Source: Roseiarcus sp963782255 (GTDB taxonomy: Bacteria; Pseudomonadota; Alphaproteobacteria; Rhizobiales; Beijerinckiaceae). Taken from it: DNA of 64,000 nucleotides. Positions 45,356-54,095 of the stretch are shown in pieces; position 1 is the first letter of the stretch, and every line of letters begins with the position of its first letter. The position numbers were made by a program, and so were the translations under genes. Location of the stretch: positions 5,704,001-5,768,000 of the forward strand of contig CAWAIS010000001.1 of NCBI GenBank assembly GCA_963782255.1. Direction: 5' to 3'. Below the pieces are notes generated by a model that had not been told where the DNA came from, did not search any database, and saw only the letters and a program-made list of their open reading frames with translations.

Positions 45356-46063
45356 ATGTCCATCAAATTCAACGACACGCAGCTTGTGCTGCTGAGCGCA
45401 GCGTCGCAGCGCGATGATCATTGCCTGGTTCCCCCGGCAGGTCCAAAGCGCGGCCGAGCCCAGAGGGCCGTAGCCAAGCTTCTCGAAGCCGGGCTCTTGA
45501 AGGAGATACGGGCAAAGGCGGGAGGGCCGATCTGGCGGCGCGACGACGAAACCGGGCAGACTTATGCGCTCAAGCTGACCGCTGCGGGTGCGAAGGCGAT
45601 CGCGGTTGACGAGACCAGGCCATCCGAAGAAGAGGCGGAACGGCGCGCGGACCATCCGATCATCTCCGTCGATCCGAAGTCCAAACCCGGTTCCGACCCA
45701 GCAGCCATTGACAGGCCCGATAGCGGCGTCGCCTCGACCCCAACGTCTCCGCGCGGCGGAACCAAGATCGCGCAAGTGATCGCTCTGCTCGAGGGCCCTG
45801 GAGGGGCGACTCTCGCCGAGCTTGTCGCCGCCACCGGCTGGCTGCCGCACACGACGCGGGCCGCGCTCACCGGCCTGCGCAAGCGCGGCTACGCCGTCGG
45901 GATTATTCGGGCCGACAAGGTGCGAGGATCAATCTATCGGATCGAGCCGACGGAGAGGAGCGACGATAGCGCCGCACCGCAGGTTGAGGCGGCGCCGACT
46001 TGCGAAGCGCCGCCGGATCGGCCTGAACGTGCCGCTCGGCAGCGATCTCGTCGGGCCGCGTGA
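45356..46063 (+). CDS. DUF3489 domain protein
   Basis: 235 residues. The N-terminal winged-helix part (KFNDTQLVLLSAASQRDDHCLVPPAG, AQRAVAKLLEAGLLKEI) and the C-terminal DUF3489 repeat of the same kind (TKIAQVIALLEGPGGATLAELVAATGWLPHTTRAALTGLRKRGYAV) are both clear. A DNA-binding role is likely. These genes usually precede DUF2924 and a large serine recombinase in mobile islands, and the same order begins here. It ends in TGATG with the next gene. Confidence 0.85.
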   Translation: MSIKFNDTQLVLLSAASQRDDHCLVPPAGPKRGRAQRAVAKLLEAGLLKEIRAKAGGPIWRRDDETGQTYALKLTAAGAKAIAVDETRPSEEEAERRADHPIISVDPKSKPGSDPAAIDRPDSGVASTPTSPRGGTKIAQVIALLEGPGGATLAELVAATGWLPHTTRAALTGLRKRGYAVGIIRADKVRGSIYRIEPTERSDDSAAPQVEAAPTCEAPPDRPERAARQRSRRAA

Positions 46064-46455
46064 TGGCGAAGCGCGTAAAAGGGAACGGCGCCGGCGAGGC
46101 ATCGGCCCCTCCAGCGCCATCGGCGTCAGAGCGCGAAACGCTCGACGCCTCGGTCGCGAGCCTTTCCGGCCTCAATGTGGATCAGCTCCGCCTCCAGTGG
46201 CGTAACCATCTGGGCGGGGTTGCTCCCGCCCATTGTCCGGGATGGCTGCTCCTGCGTGTGCTCGCCTATCGGATCCAAGCCGCGGTATTCGGGGATCTCG
46301 ACAGGGCGATTTATCGCATCGAAGGCCGCGTCGCCGCCTCGCAAATCGCCGCTGCGTCCGACGCGCCTCGAGCCCCACAAGGCGGGCGGGCAGCCTTCGG
46401 CGTCTACTGCGTCGTCTTCACTCTCGCGCTTCACCCGTCGCCTAAGATCACCTAA
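46063..46455 (+). CDS. DUF2924 protein, C-terminally truncated
   Basis: ATG 46063 overlaps the DUF3489 stop (TGATG). Residues 25-80 match DUF2924 (LSGLNVDQLRLQWRNHLGGVAPAHCPGWLLLRVLAYRIQAAVFGDLD). After about 46290 the sequence no longer follows the family and the protein ends at 130 residues, overlapping the GAP1 gene end by 8 bp tail to tail. The recombinase that normally follows is absent, so this is a break point. Confidence 0.75.
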   Translation: MAKRVKGNGAGEASAPPAPSASERETLDASVASLSGLNVDQLRLQWRNHLGGVAPAHCPGWLLLRVLAYRIQAAVFGDLDRAIYRIEGRVAASQIAAASDAPRAPQGGRAAFGVYCVVFTLALHPSPKIT

Positions 46456-48505
46456 GCACCTCTTCAACGAGGCCCGCACGTGAGGCCAAACTTGCATCCC
46501 GTTCATCCGCTATATATTGGCGAACTCGCTTCAGATAGTAGCGTCCGCGCCAGCTGTCGGCGGCTTCCCTCGAGAGCAGAGAAAACAGCGAGTCATCCCC
46601 ACACAATCTCGCGAAAATGCCGGGAGCTAGGTCGCGGTCAATAAACAGATCCGTCACGCCCGAACGAAGCCGGTGACAGCGGTCCCACTGACGCCAATAA
46701 GAAGACCGAGGCAACCGCGATTCCAGGAGTCGCCAACCTTCATCCGGGAGCTGATCGTTCGCCACCGCAGCATGAATGCTCTCGAAGCTCAACTGCGCAA
46801 GCTCGCCGGAGCATCGCGACCGCTCACCGAGCGCGCGGCTCATCAGGTAAGCAGCCGTGTATGAAGCAGCGGCTTCGTTGATCGGCCCCTCCGCATTGCG
46901 ATGCGCGATCAGCCACGGATCTTCGCCATATTCGTTCGGCACCGCGTCAGGCGGGAGCGCCCGAGCTAGGCCGTACAGCATTGGTCTCGATATGGCGGGT
47001 TGGGTGGCGAGGAACTCGGCAACCGCCACGGTGTCGCTGACTGATGCGCGGAGCCAAGTCCCAAGTCGGTCGCCAATGCTTCTCGACGAGGTGCTTATCG
47101 AACGAAGGAGCCGCCTTGGCCCGAACTCGTGAACGGCCCTCGTCGCAAGGTCGTCGCGCCCAGCTAACAGGATCGCCTCAACAGCGGCCGCCTCCATATG
47201 CTCGCTCTTCGAAGTTCGGAATGGGTCTTCGACCACCTCCAGGCCAGCCCAAAACGCGGGCTGACCGACAAGTTCAGGACGAAGTGCCAAAGCCGCGGTG
47301 CGGAGAGCGGGCGCCTGCATCAAACCAGCCGCCAAATCCGCAATTTCAAGCTGCGCCAGTGTTCGCTCGACAATGAACCCGAATTTCTCGTTGTCGAGAA
47401 ATGGAACAAGCATGTCCGGGTTCCGTCGCCAAGCCGAACGGCCCAACTGCGCTGCTCCGGAAGCTAGCGTGCCCGCGTTCACCAGGTCGAGACTGTTCCA
47501 CAAGAAGTCGAAGGACGGCTCGTCCAACGTCCCAACCTTTTCCAGCGCTGCCGTTGCGACGATTGCCTCGGCGGTCCGCGACTGATCCCCGCTGAACTCG
47601 TCCCGCAGGATTGCGATGGCGTCATGAACGGCTTCAGGTCGATTCTGGAAGCTGGTCACAGCGCGATGCAGCAGGCACAAAGGGCGAAAGGCCTCGCGAC
47701 CGCCCGCGATGTCTGCGCCCACGCGCCGGAAGAAGGTTCGCAACCCCGAATGGTCGGGAAGCAGCAAATCCTGAAACGCGTCGTTGAGCCACCGACTCGC
47801 GATTATGGCTTCATTGTCGATCAGGTCTAACTTGGTACGGATGTTTCGGTCGGAACCCGGCAGGACTTGAAGATCGAACCTTTCGCCATCGGCCGAACGA
47901 TTGCTGGCGGCAAAGGTGCAAAATTTGAAACTACGGCGTAGCCTCGGCCACTGTTGAGACCAAAGCGCCAATACCGCATCGTCCACTTCGTCTCCCGGGC
48001 GACCAACGATGACAGGGCTTCGCGGATTTCCATAAAGTTGAGCCATCACCACTAGCGCCCAACTCTCGGTGACGAGAGGAAAGACCGCAGGAAAAGTTAT
48101 CTCTGCGCGCGTGTCGGAAATAGCTTCCGCGTCATAGCCCGCGGTCGCGCTGGCGCTAGGTGGCCGGCGAAACATCGTCTGCAAGAAGGTCAATGTTTCA
48201 AGTGTCGCAAGGTCTGTGAAGTCGATCAGGAGCGTGTGCGTCCAAACACAACCTGGACGCGGCATCTCGGGTGCCGGCCAAGTGCGGGCCAGAGCGTAGA
48301 AGCCAGAGTCGGCAAGCGGATAACCGGAGAGGTAGCCATCCTCCTGCAAGCGCCCGCCAGGACCCGAAACGTCACTCAACACAAGCAAGGTTTTCAGGTC
48401 ACGCGGCTTTAAGGTTGTCGACAGTGCAAGTTGACGGTGGCCGTCGGCGTACCCGTGCAGCGCCTGATGTACTTTCACGGTCTGTGTCGTTAGGCCATGA
48501 GCCAT
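46448..48505 (-). CDS. GAP1-N1-type GTPase-associated protein
   Basis: 685 residues, mostly helical. The N-terminus (VHQALHGYADGHRQLALSTTL, then a conserved SGYPLADSGFYALARTWPAPEMPRPGCVWTHTLLI region) is the signature of GAP1-N type 1, the GTPase-associated protein of predicted GTPase-centred conflict systems. The middle and C-terminal parts resemble a large alpha-solenoid or scaffold. It is the last gene of the operon and overlaps the GTPase gene by 16 nt. The likely role is an adaptor or platform whose state is set by the GTPases; no catalytic motif is seen. Confidence 0.82.
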   Translation of the reverse strand: MAHGLTTQTVKVHQALHGYADGHRQLALSTTLKPRDLKTLLVLSDVSGPGGRLQEDGYLSGYPLADSGFYALARTWPAPEMPRPGCVWTHTLLIDFTDLATLETLTFLQTMFRRPPSASATAGYDAEAISDTRAEITFPAVFPLVTESWALVVMAQLYGNPRSPVIVGRPGDEVDDAVLALWSQQWPRLRRSFKFCTFAASNRSADGERFDLQVLPGSDRNIRTKLDLIDNEAIIASRWLNDAFQDLLLPDHSGLRTFFRRVGADIAGGREAFRPLCLLHRAVTSFQNRPEAVHDAIAILRDEFSGDQSRTAEAIVATAALEKVGTLDEPSFDFLWNSLDLVNAGTLASGAAQLGRSAWRRNPDMLVPFLDNEKFGFIVERTLAQLEIADLAAGLMQAPALRTAALALRPELVGQPAFWAGLEVVEDPFRTSKSEHMEAAAVEAILLAGRDDLATRAVHEFGPRRLLRSISTSSRSIGDRLGTWLRASVSDTVAVAEFLATQPAISRPMLYGLARALPPDAVPNEYGEDPWLIAHRNAEGPINEAAASYTAAYLMSRALGERSRCSGELAQLSFESIHAAVANDQLPDEGWRLLESRLPRSSYWRQWDRCHRLRSGVTDLFIDRDLAPGIFARLCGDDSLFSLLSREAADSWRGRYYLKRVRQYIADERDASLASRAGLVEEVLR

Positions 48506-49350
48506 TCAAGCGGCTCCGTGACGTCATGCGTCTCTGCCTCTGGCCCAATTAGCATGATCCGTTCCGAGGCCTTATCCAAGTTCCTCAATTCCTCCGCCTC
48601 AGGCACCTTTTCTGCATTCTCATCGATCGGATCGTACTCCCCGCCCTGCGCGCTGAGACCGTAGACGCGCCAAGTCCAACCGTCAGCGCCACGGCGAAGA
48701 TATTGAGCTAGGAGTGGGAGTTTGGCTTCAAGGTATGCCGCAGGCATCATCCCTTCCGCGCTCACCTTATCCCAAGCAGATAGCATCACCGCCAGGCGCC
48801 GTGGCCCTATGTCGAGAGGCGGAGCACGCAGGAGTTGAAGAAGGTCGACCAATTGAACCTGCGTCGGAGCTAGACGCGGATGCCAAGGCACAGCGTTCCC
48901 CTCGGCCACTTCAAGCCCGACTGCCTTCGAGAGCGCAACCTCGTCGACGACCCACATGGGCGCGCGGATCTCATCCGCGTGCACAAAGAGCAGTACGCCG
49001 CCGGACCGCAAGATATCCGCGATATTTCGCTCGCAATCCCGTTCTTCCCACATCCGGCGGAAGACCTCACCGGGCAAGTCCGGGAATGTGACGTGCACGG
49101 CTTGATCAGTGCGATCGAGCAGATTCATGCTTACCAAGCGATCGCCGGCGACGGTGGTGCGATCCTGGACCTTCGCGTCGCGCCAACGCGCCGCGATAAC
49201 GTTGAGGTGTGTGGCGTTGCCCGCCCGCAAGTCCCCGAACCGCAACCTCGTCTCGATATCGCGCTCTGTAATCAAGTGCCACAGCGCCGCAAGAAAGGTC
49301 GTCTTGCCCGACGATGGAAGACCGATGATGACAACGGAGCCTTCGGCCAT
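48490..49350 (-). CDS. Small P-loop GTPase of the conflict operon (double-GTPase type 1-like)
   Basis: 286 residues. Walker A is GLPSSGKT at 10-17, the switch II-like motif is FPDLPGE near 89-95, and a possible G4 element is MLSAWDKV. It belongs to the TRAFAC-like GTPases that I assign to the DO-GTPase1 type from context and motif spacing. It has no membrane segment. It starts 3 nt after the stop of the other GTPase gene and overlaps GAP1 downstream. Both GTPases presumably form one switch. Subtype assignment is moderate; P-loop assignment is firm. Confidence 0.8.
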   Translation of the reverse strand: MAEGSVVIIGLPSSGKTTFLAALWHLITERDIETRLRFGDLRAGNATHLNVIAARWRDAKVQDRTTVAGDRLVSMNLLDRTDQAVHVTFPDLPGEVFRRMWEERDCERNIADILRSGGVLLFVHADEIRAPMWVVDEVALSKAVGLEVAEGNAVPWHPRLAPTQVQLVDLLQLLRAPPLDIGPRRLAVMLSAWDKVSAEGMMPAAYLEAKLPLLAQYLRRGADGWTWRVYGLSAQGGEYDPIDENAEKVPEAEELRNLDKASERIMLIGPEAETHDVTEPLEWLMA

Positions 49351-49353
49351 GTC

Positions 49354-50388
49354 TCACTCCGCGGATTCGTTGACCGGCAACAGCCGCGCGAACGCGCGGT
49401 CGAACTGCGGAGGTGGGCGATCGTGCTTGGCGGGCGCAACGGCCTGTTGGAGCCAGAACGACAGCAGCTCCGGAATCCCTGTTCCCCTCGGCAGCGCGAC
49501 GGTCTTTGGCGCGGCGGCGATCTGGAATTGCTCCACCGTTGACAGAACGTCCCGAAATAGCCGGCGCAAGTCGACGAACAAACGATCGAAGTCGCGGGCG
49601 GCCCGCTCAGAGTGAGGTGACTCGCGCACGGCGTCGAGTTTCGTAAGAACCAGCGCAAGCCGCGAACCCGCCCGCATAGCGCCGCCATCCCGCAACGCTT
49701 GCAAGATCAATTTGATTTCGCTGCTAAGGTTGTGTCGCGCGCCCGCGTCCAATAATCGTTCACCATCTACGAGAACCGTGAGCGAGTTGGCCCGGACCAC
49801 TTCCGAAAAAGCAGTTGCGACCGACGCATCATCGGCCGCCTCGAGATACTCTTCCCCTGCGCGGTCGCCCACGATGAGGGAGAGACCATCACGAGCGATC
49901 CCGCCGCCGACCTCAAGGTGGTAAAATTGGACCTCGCCGCGAGGCGTACAACTCATATGAGGTTCGCCCCGTCGGGACCCCATACGCGCGTCGTGGCAAG
50001 TTCGCTCGAACGCATGCAGGGTCTGCGAGCCTGAAAATTCGACACCCCCCACGGCGCCCTCTTGAAACAGATCGTAGAGGCTAGCAATTAGGCTCGTCTT
50101 GCCAGACGCGGTTGGCCCAAGGATTGCAATTACCCGACCCTCACCCGCGCGCAGCAACCTGGATGCTTCCGACAGCTCCAGTGTCTCTGCTGCTGCAAGC
50201 CGAGTGCTATCGCCTTCGCGTTCAACCGGCTTTCCTTTGCCGCTGGGTTCACCCTCACCACCTTCGCCTGCCCCACGCCCGTAATGCGGGCAAACACCGA
50301 GCTCGAAGCCCTCCACACAACGGCCAGTCTCCGCCACCCGGCAGTCGGGATTCGCACAGAACACCACTTCGGCATCGACATTCGCCAC
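49354..50388 (-). CDS. Zinc-cluster GTPase of the conflict operon (double-GTPase type 2-like)
   Basis: 344 residues. An N-terminal zinc cluster (Cys11, Cys16, Cys24, Cys33 followed by His) precedes a low-complexity linker and a GTPase domain: P-loop GPTASGKTS at 91-99, IVGDRAGEEYLEA as the DxAGE-type switch, and G4 VLTKLDAV. It starts at GTG 50388, 3 nt after the GASH gene stop. Zinc-linked GTPases of this type accompany a second GTPase and GAP1 in the predicted systems. GTP-dependent signalling after sensing invasion is the model, by inference. Confidence 0.82.
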   Translation of the reverse strand: MANVDAEVVFCANPDCRVAETGRCVEGFELGVCPHYGRGAGEGGEGEPSGKGKPVEREGDSTRLAAAETLELSEASRLLRAGEGRVIAILGPTASGKTSLIASLYDLFQEGAVGGVEFSGSQTLHAFERTCHDARMGSRRGEPHMSCTPRGEVQFYHLEVGGGIARDGLSLIVGDRAGEEYLEAADDASVATAFSEVVRANSLTVLVDGERLLDAGARHNLSSEIKLILQALRDGGAMRAGSRLALVLTKLDAVRESPHSERAARDFDRLFVDLRRLFRDVLSTVEQFQIAAAPKTVALPRGTGIPELLSFWLQQAVAPAKHDRPPPQFDRAFARLLPVNESAE

Positions 50389-50391
50389 GCG

Positions 50392-51492
50392 TCACCGGAA
50401 AAGCAGGAGCAGACGCTCGCGATAGAAGAGATTGCCCAAGGCCAGCGCAGACAGTGCAAACGAGTTGTTCACTCCGGTGCTCGCCGCCCAACCCGCCACC
50501 CACGTGTCGCCGGACCCCGTTTCGAGCTGGCGTTTGATCGCAAAATGCAATGGGGTCGAGACGGGAGACGGATCCACCTCAGCAAGTCGCGATTGAAGCC
50601 ACTTGGAGTCGGCAGCGTTAACCGCAGCTGCAATAGAAACCTTTTTGTGCTCCTTTAGCCCTGCACGAGAAAGGATAGCTCTTATCGACGGAGGACCGGG
50701 CAGGAACTTGGTATTGTCGGCAAGCTCGCTGGCGAACACCAGCGGTTGAAGATCGACAGGAACTGCGTCAAATGCGCGATCACAATCCCAACTGCGCTGG
50801 CCTGTAAGCCACCACAGCATCTGCAGCTCTTCGTCCTGCAGGCGCAGAAATCGGTCGACCTTCGAGACACGGCTCGCTTGCTGCTCCACAATTTGCCGAA
50901 TGACAGCACGAGTTTGATCGGCGGCGATTGCAAACGCCGCGGCGACACTCTCCGCACTGAACCCTTCACGCGCCTTGGCCGCCGCAGTTTCGAAAGTGAA
51001 CTTCGGCAGCCCGCTCAGGTCGAGAGTTCCGAGAGACGGTCGCTTGCGATTGGCTTCACTCCAGCGATCGATCGCGATCTCGCCTAACACGGTCAGGTCC
51101 ATGGGCAGGTCTGGCTTGCGCGCGCCGCCGAACCCGGCCGTGGTCGCCGCGAGCGCTGCCGCCGCGCCAACGTGCTCGTCCCTCTCCATCAGCACTGTCA
51201 GGCAGGCACCGGCAAGGACCTGAAGTTCTCGGTCGTTGCCGCTCATTTCGAACGCGTCGTCAGCGGCTTTGAATGCTTGTCGGACAGCCTGCACTTCTGC
51301 CGCCGTGGGCGTCTGCCGTGTCCGGTGGGCTAACCGGAGCAAGGTCTCTATTGTGCTCCGCACGGCGGTTTTGACAACGCTCGAAACCCCTTTCCATCGT
51401 GCCGCGCGACGAGTGTGATCTTCACCCAAGCTCACGACGCCGTACCACCGGGCGAAGTCCTCGTGCATCGGGGGCGCATCGGCGTCAGCCAT
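50392..51492 (-). CDS. GTPase-associated all-helical protein (GASH type)
   Basis: 366 residues, predicted almost entirely helical, without catalytic motifs. The pattern (HEDFARWYGVVSLGEDHTRRAARWKGV at the N-terminus, DEELQMLWWLTGQRSWDCDRAF in the middle, the terminal SFALSALALGNLFYRERLLLLF) fits the GASH family named for the GTPase-associated system helical protein. The start overlaps the phosphoesterase stop by one base (TGATG). It probably recruits or regulates the GTPases. Family call rests on recalled family features and the matching gene order. Confidence 0.75.
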   Translation of the reverse strand: MADADAPPMHEDFARWYGVVSLGEDHTRRAARWKGVSSVVKTAVRSTIETLLRLAHRTRQTPTAAEVQAVRQAFKAADDAFEMSGNDRELQVLAGACLTVLMERDEHVGAAAALAATTAGFGGARKPDLPMDLTVLGEIAIDRWSEANRKRPSLGTLDLSGLPKFTFETAAAKAREGFSAESVAAAFAIAADQTRAVIRQIVEQQASRVSKVDRFLRLQDEELQMLWWLTGQRSWDCDRAFDAVPVDLQPLVFASELADNTKFLPGPPSIRAILSRAGLKEHKKVSIAAAVNAADSKWLQSRLAEVDPSPVSTPLHFAIKRQLETGSGDTWVAGWAASTGVNNSFALSALALGNLFYRERLLLLFR

Positions 51493-52832
51493 CAGTGTCT
51501 TTCCTTTTGGGCGATTTCGCGCGCCAGTTCATCAATCTTTCCCTGCTCACCGGCACGGATCAAGGCGCGGCCGTATCGTTCAGGTTCAGGAACCCTAAGC
51601 TCATTTTCGCTGATAAGCCCCAGCCGAAGAGTGATCTCGCGCCGCTGGCTGTTTGTCAGGTTCCAGAAGCGGAACACTAGGTTTCGCGTGCTTGCATTGC
51701 CCATGGCGGCCTCTGCATCAGAGTCCTGCTCGCGCCCAGTCACCGCGACGGCTTCCGTCGGTGCTGCGGCGATATCCTCCGCGGCGCCCGTCGTGGGCGC
51801 GATCGCCAAGCTCTTGGCAGGCGCCGCGCGACGCTCCTGGCCCGGGAACCGGATCGTATGTCGAAACACCTCGTCGCCCTCCTGAGTCAGAACCGGCCGG
51901 AAGCGATCGGGGTTTGACTGCCACTGTCGCAGGTGCCCTTCAATCCTTAAGATGCGCTCCCGACCAGAACCGGCCACATGCACGTCGACCAAATTGTAGC
52001 CTGGCAGCCACCCCGGCTCATTCCGATCGGGGTTTACCGCGCCAGCACTGAACCGGACATAGCATTGCTCTCGCTCGACCCTCTGTCGATGCTTGTGACC
52101 GAACATATGGATCGCCGCGCGGCCGCAGATCGCATCATTCGCGTCGTCTTGATCCATGAACCAGTCCGGCGGGTGGTGGCACAAGACAAGGTTAACCACG
52201 TCGTCCACCGGATCGAGAACCGTTTGCAAGGGACTGAGATATAGGCTCAAGCGTGTGTCATTCAGGCCTTCTGCGCCCGACAGCAGCGTTGACGTCAAAC
52301 CATGCACCCGCAGCACTACGCCTTCCTCGAGATCGAGGTCTTGCTTCCAGTAAAGGTGACCCGGAAGGTAAACCTGACAGTTGAAAAGCTTGGCGAAGTC
52401 GTTGTAGGCGGCCAGAGGCGCGAGTAGCGTCCGTCCGGTGTCACCGTCGCTGATCTGAGTCCGGAACTCGCGCTCTTGGCGATCGCGGCTCGCGCGTGCA
52501 ACGGCGGCCTGAGCGTTCCGGACCGCCGGCCTGCGCAGGATGACTGCGCGGTCAACGTCGTGGTTTCCCGGGATTACGAAGATGCGCTCCGGTGGGCAAC
52601 CGGCGACGGCCGCCAACTCTCGGATCCAAACCATCGCCGTGAGATACTCTTCAGGCGCGCCTTTGAAGGCGATGTCTCCGCCGATTAAGATGGCGCCTAC
52701 GGGTTCCATCTCTGCCACGCGGGCGCGAACATCCTGCACCAACCGAGTGCTATAAGGGCGGTCCGGGTCGAGGTCGGGGTCGAGGCAGTCTGGCGCCCGG
52801 AAGTGAATGTCGGAGATGTGAAGCAGCAACAT
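51492..52832 (-). CDS. Calcineurin-like metallophosphoesterase with C-terminal helical module
   Basis: 446 residues from ATG 52832. All metal motifs are present: SDIHF (Asp8, His10), GGDIAF, GNHDVDR, LCHHPPDW and GHKHRQ. The core therefore should be an active two-metal phosphodiesterase or nuclease-like enzyme. Residues about 305-377 are a Pro/Ala-rich linker, and residues 378-446 form a compact helical domain (FRFWNLTNSQRREITLRLGLI) that resembles effector-associated adaptor domains. It is the first gene of the five-gene operon and the best candidate effector, acting on nucleic acid or a nucleotide signal (inference). No strong ribosome site is visible. Confidence 0.85.
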   Translation of the reverse strand: MLLLHISDIHFRAPDCLDPDLDPDRPYSTRLVQDVRARVAEMEPVGAILIGGDIAFKGAPEEYLTAMVWIRELAAVAGCPPERIFVIPGNHDVDRAVILRRPAVRNAQAAVARASRDRQEREFRTQISDGDTGRTLLAPLAAYNDFAKLFNCQVYLPGHLYWKQDLDLEEGVVLRVHGLTSTLLSGAEGLNDTRLSLYLSPLQTVLDPVDDVVNLVLCHHPPDWFMDQDDANDAICGRAAIHMFGHKHRQRVEREQCYVRFSAGAVNPDRNEPGWLPGYNLVDVHVAGSGRERILRIEGHLRQWQSNPDRFRPVLTQEGDEVFRHTIRFPGQERRAAPAKSLAIAPTTGAAEDIAAAPTEAVAVTGREQDSDAEAAMGNASTRNLVFRFWNLTNSQRREITLRLGLISENELRVPEPERYGRALIRAGEQGKIDELAREIAQKERH

Positions 52833-52865
52833 GTGCTTGTTATTACCACATTCTCGCTCCGAACG

Positions 52866-53011
52866 CCGAGTGAGGTTGCAACCGGAGGCTCGGCGATCGT
52901 CGCCGGCCCGGCCAAATAGGACGTTTTCAGGTCGGCGCTGACGTGGTCCTTCCAGTGTCGCCAAATCGCGTCCCAGTGAACCTTGAACTTCCGCGCCAAG
53001 CTATCAAGCAA
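52866..53011 (-). pseudogene. HTH-like protein remnant upstream of the conflict operon
   Basis: On the minus strand the frame reads LDSLARKFKVHWDAIWRHWKD and on to a conserved-looking YLAGPATIAEPPVA, resembling helix-turn-helix proteins of mobile regions. There is no start or continuation, so it is a fragment of about 48 codons. The rest of 52833-53085 holds no other signal; the operon promoter must lie here. Confidence 0.4.
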
Positions 53012-53085
53012 TACCCCGGACGAAGCGAGCCGTCCGCCGTCTGGTACTCAGTTGCCGGGGAAGTCGCAGCGGGCCAAACGCGTCC

Positions 53086-53988
53086 TCAGCCTGGGCGCGC
53101 CGAGGCAGCCTTCGTCTGGCTCGCCTGAATAGCTGTAAGCGCGATCGTATAGACGATATCGTCCACCATCGCGCCGCGCGACAGGTCGTTCACCGGTTTG
53201 CGCAACCCCTGTAGCATCGGACCGATGCTAACCACATGCGCGGACCGCTGAACCGCCTTGTAGGTGGTGTTGCCGGTGTTGAGATCGGGAAAAACAAACA
53301 CCGTCGCACGCCCGGCAACTGGGCTGTCAGGGGCTTTCTGGCGTCCGACACTTTCGACGCTGGCGGCGTCGTATTGCAGCGGGCCGTCGATCAGCAGGTC
53401 AGGGCGCTTGGCTCGGGCAATCGTTAGTGCCCGGACAACCTTGTCCACGTCGACGCCACTGCCGGAGGTCCCAGTGGAATAGGAAATCATGGCGACACGC
53501 GGATCGACCCCGAAGGCACGCGCCGAGTTGGCTGACTGCACGGCGATGTCGGCCAGTTCCTCGGCTGTTGGATCCGGGTTGACGGCACAATCGCCATAGA
53601 CCAGCACCTGGTTCGGCATCAACATGAAGAACACGCTCGATACCGTCGTCACGCCCGGCGCAGTTCGGATCAACTGCAGCGCCGGCCTGATTGTGCTAGC
53701 GGTTGTATGCACAGCCCCGGAGACCAGTCCGTCCACCTCGTCCATCGCCAACATCATCGTGCCGAGCACAACGTTGTCTTCAAGCTGCTGTTCGGCCTGC
53801 AATCCCGTCAAGCCCTTGGCGCGCCGCAGCACAGTCATCGGCTCGACGTAGCGCCCACGCACCGCCGCGGGGTCGATGATCTCCACCTGGTCCGGCAGCG
53901 CGACACCCTGGGCCTGGGCGATGTGTCGGATCCTGCCTGGCTCGCCCGCCCCCGCGGCAATCCCTTTCTGCCGCCGACCTTCGCGTAG
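53086..53988 (-). pseudogene. pta: Phosphate acetyltransferase, 5'-truncated
   Basis: About 300 residues of the PTA_PTB domain: VEIIDPAAVRGRYVE, LEDNVVLGTMMLAMDEVDGLVSGAVHTTASTIRPALQLI, YGDCAVNPDPTAEELADIAVQSA and a C-terminal FVFPDLNTGNTTYKAVQRSA. The first roughly 50 residues of even a short Pta are missing; the frame opens after a TAG (near 53989) with poorly conserved sequence. The longest start is GTG 53886, inside the domain. It is likely inactive. No ackA or phosphoketolase gene is nearby. Confidence 0.75.
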
Positions 53989-54095
53989 CTATCCCCGTTG
54001 GGACAGGGGCCGAAAGAGAGTTCGTTGTTTGTTGTCGAGGAGAGGCGGCAGGTCCATAGTCGTTGCCTAATCTGACGACGGCCGGAAGGCGAAGT

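Noticed and set aside
46126..46506. 126-codon minus-strand frame over the DUF2924 gene
   Set aside because: Antisense to conserved DUF2924 residues and without a recognisable domain.
54063..54095. TTG start for the DUF2064 gene
   Set aside because: ATG 54096 has GGAAGG at good spacing and begins at the conserved sequence.
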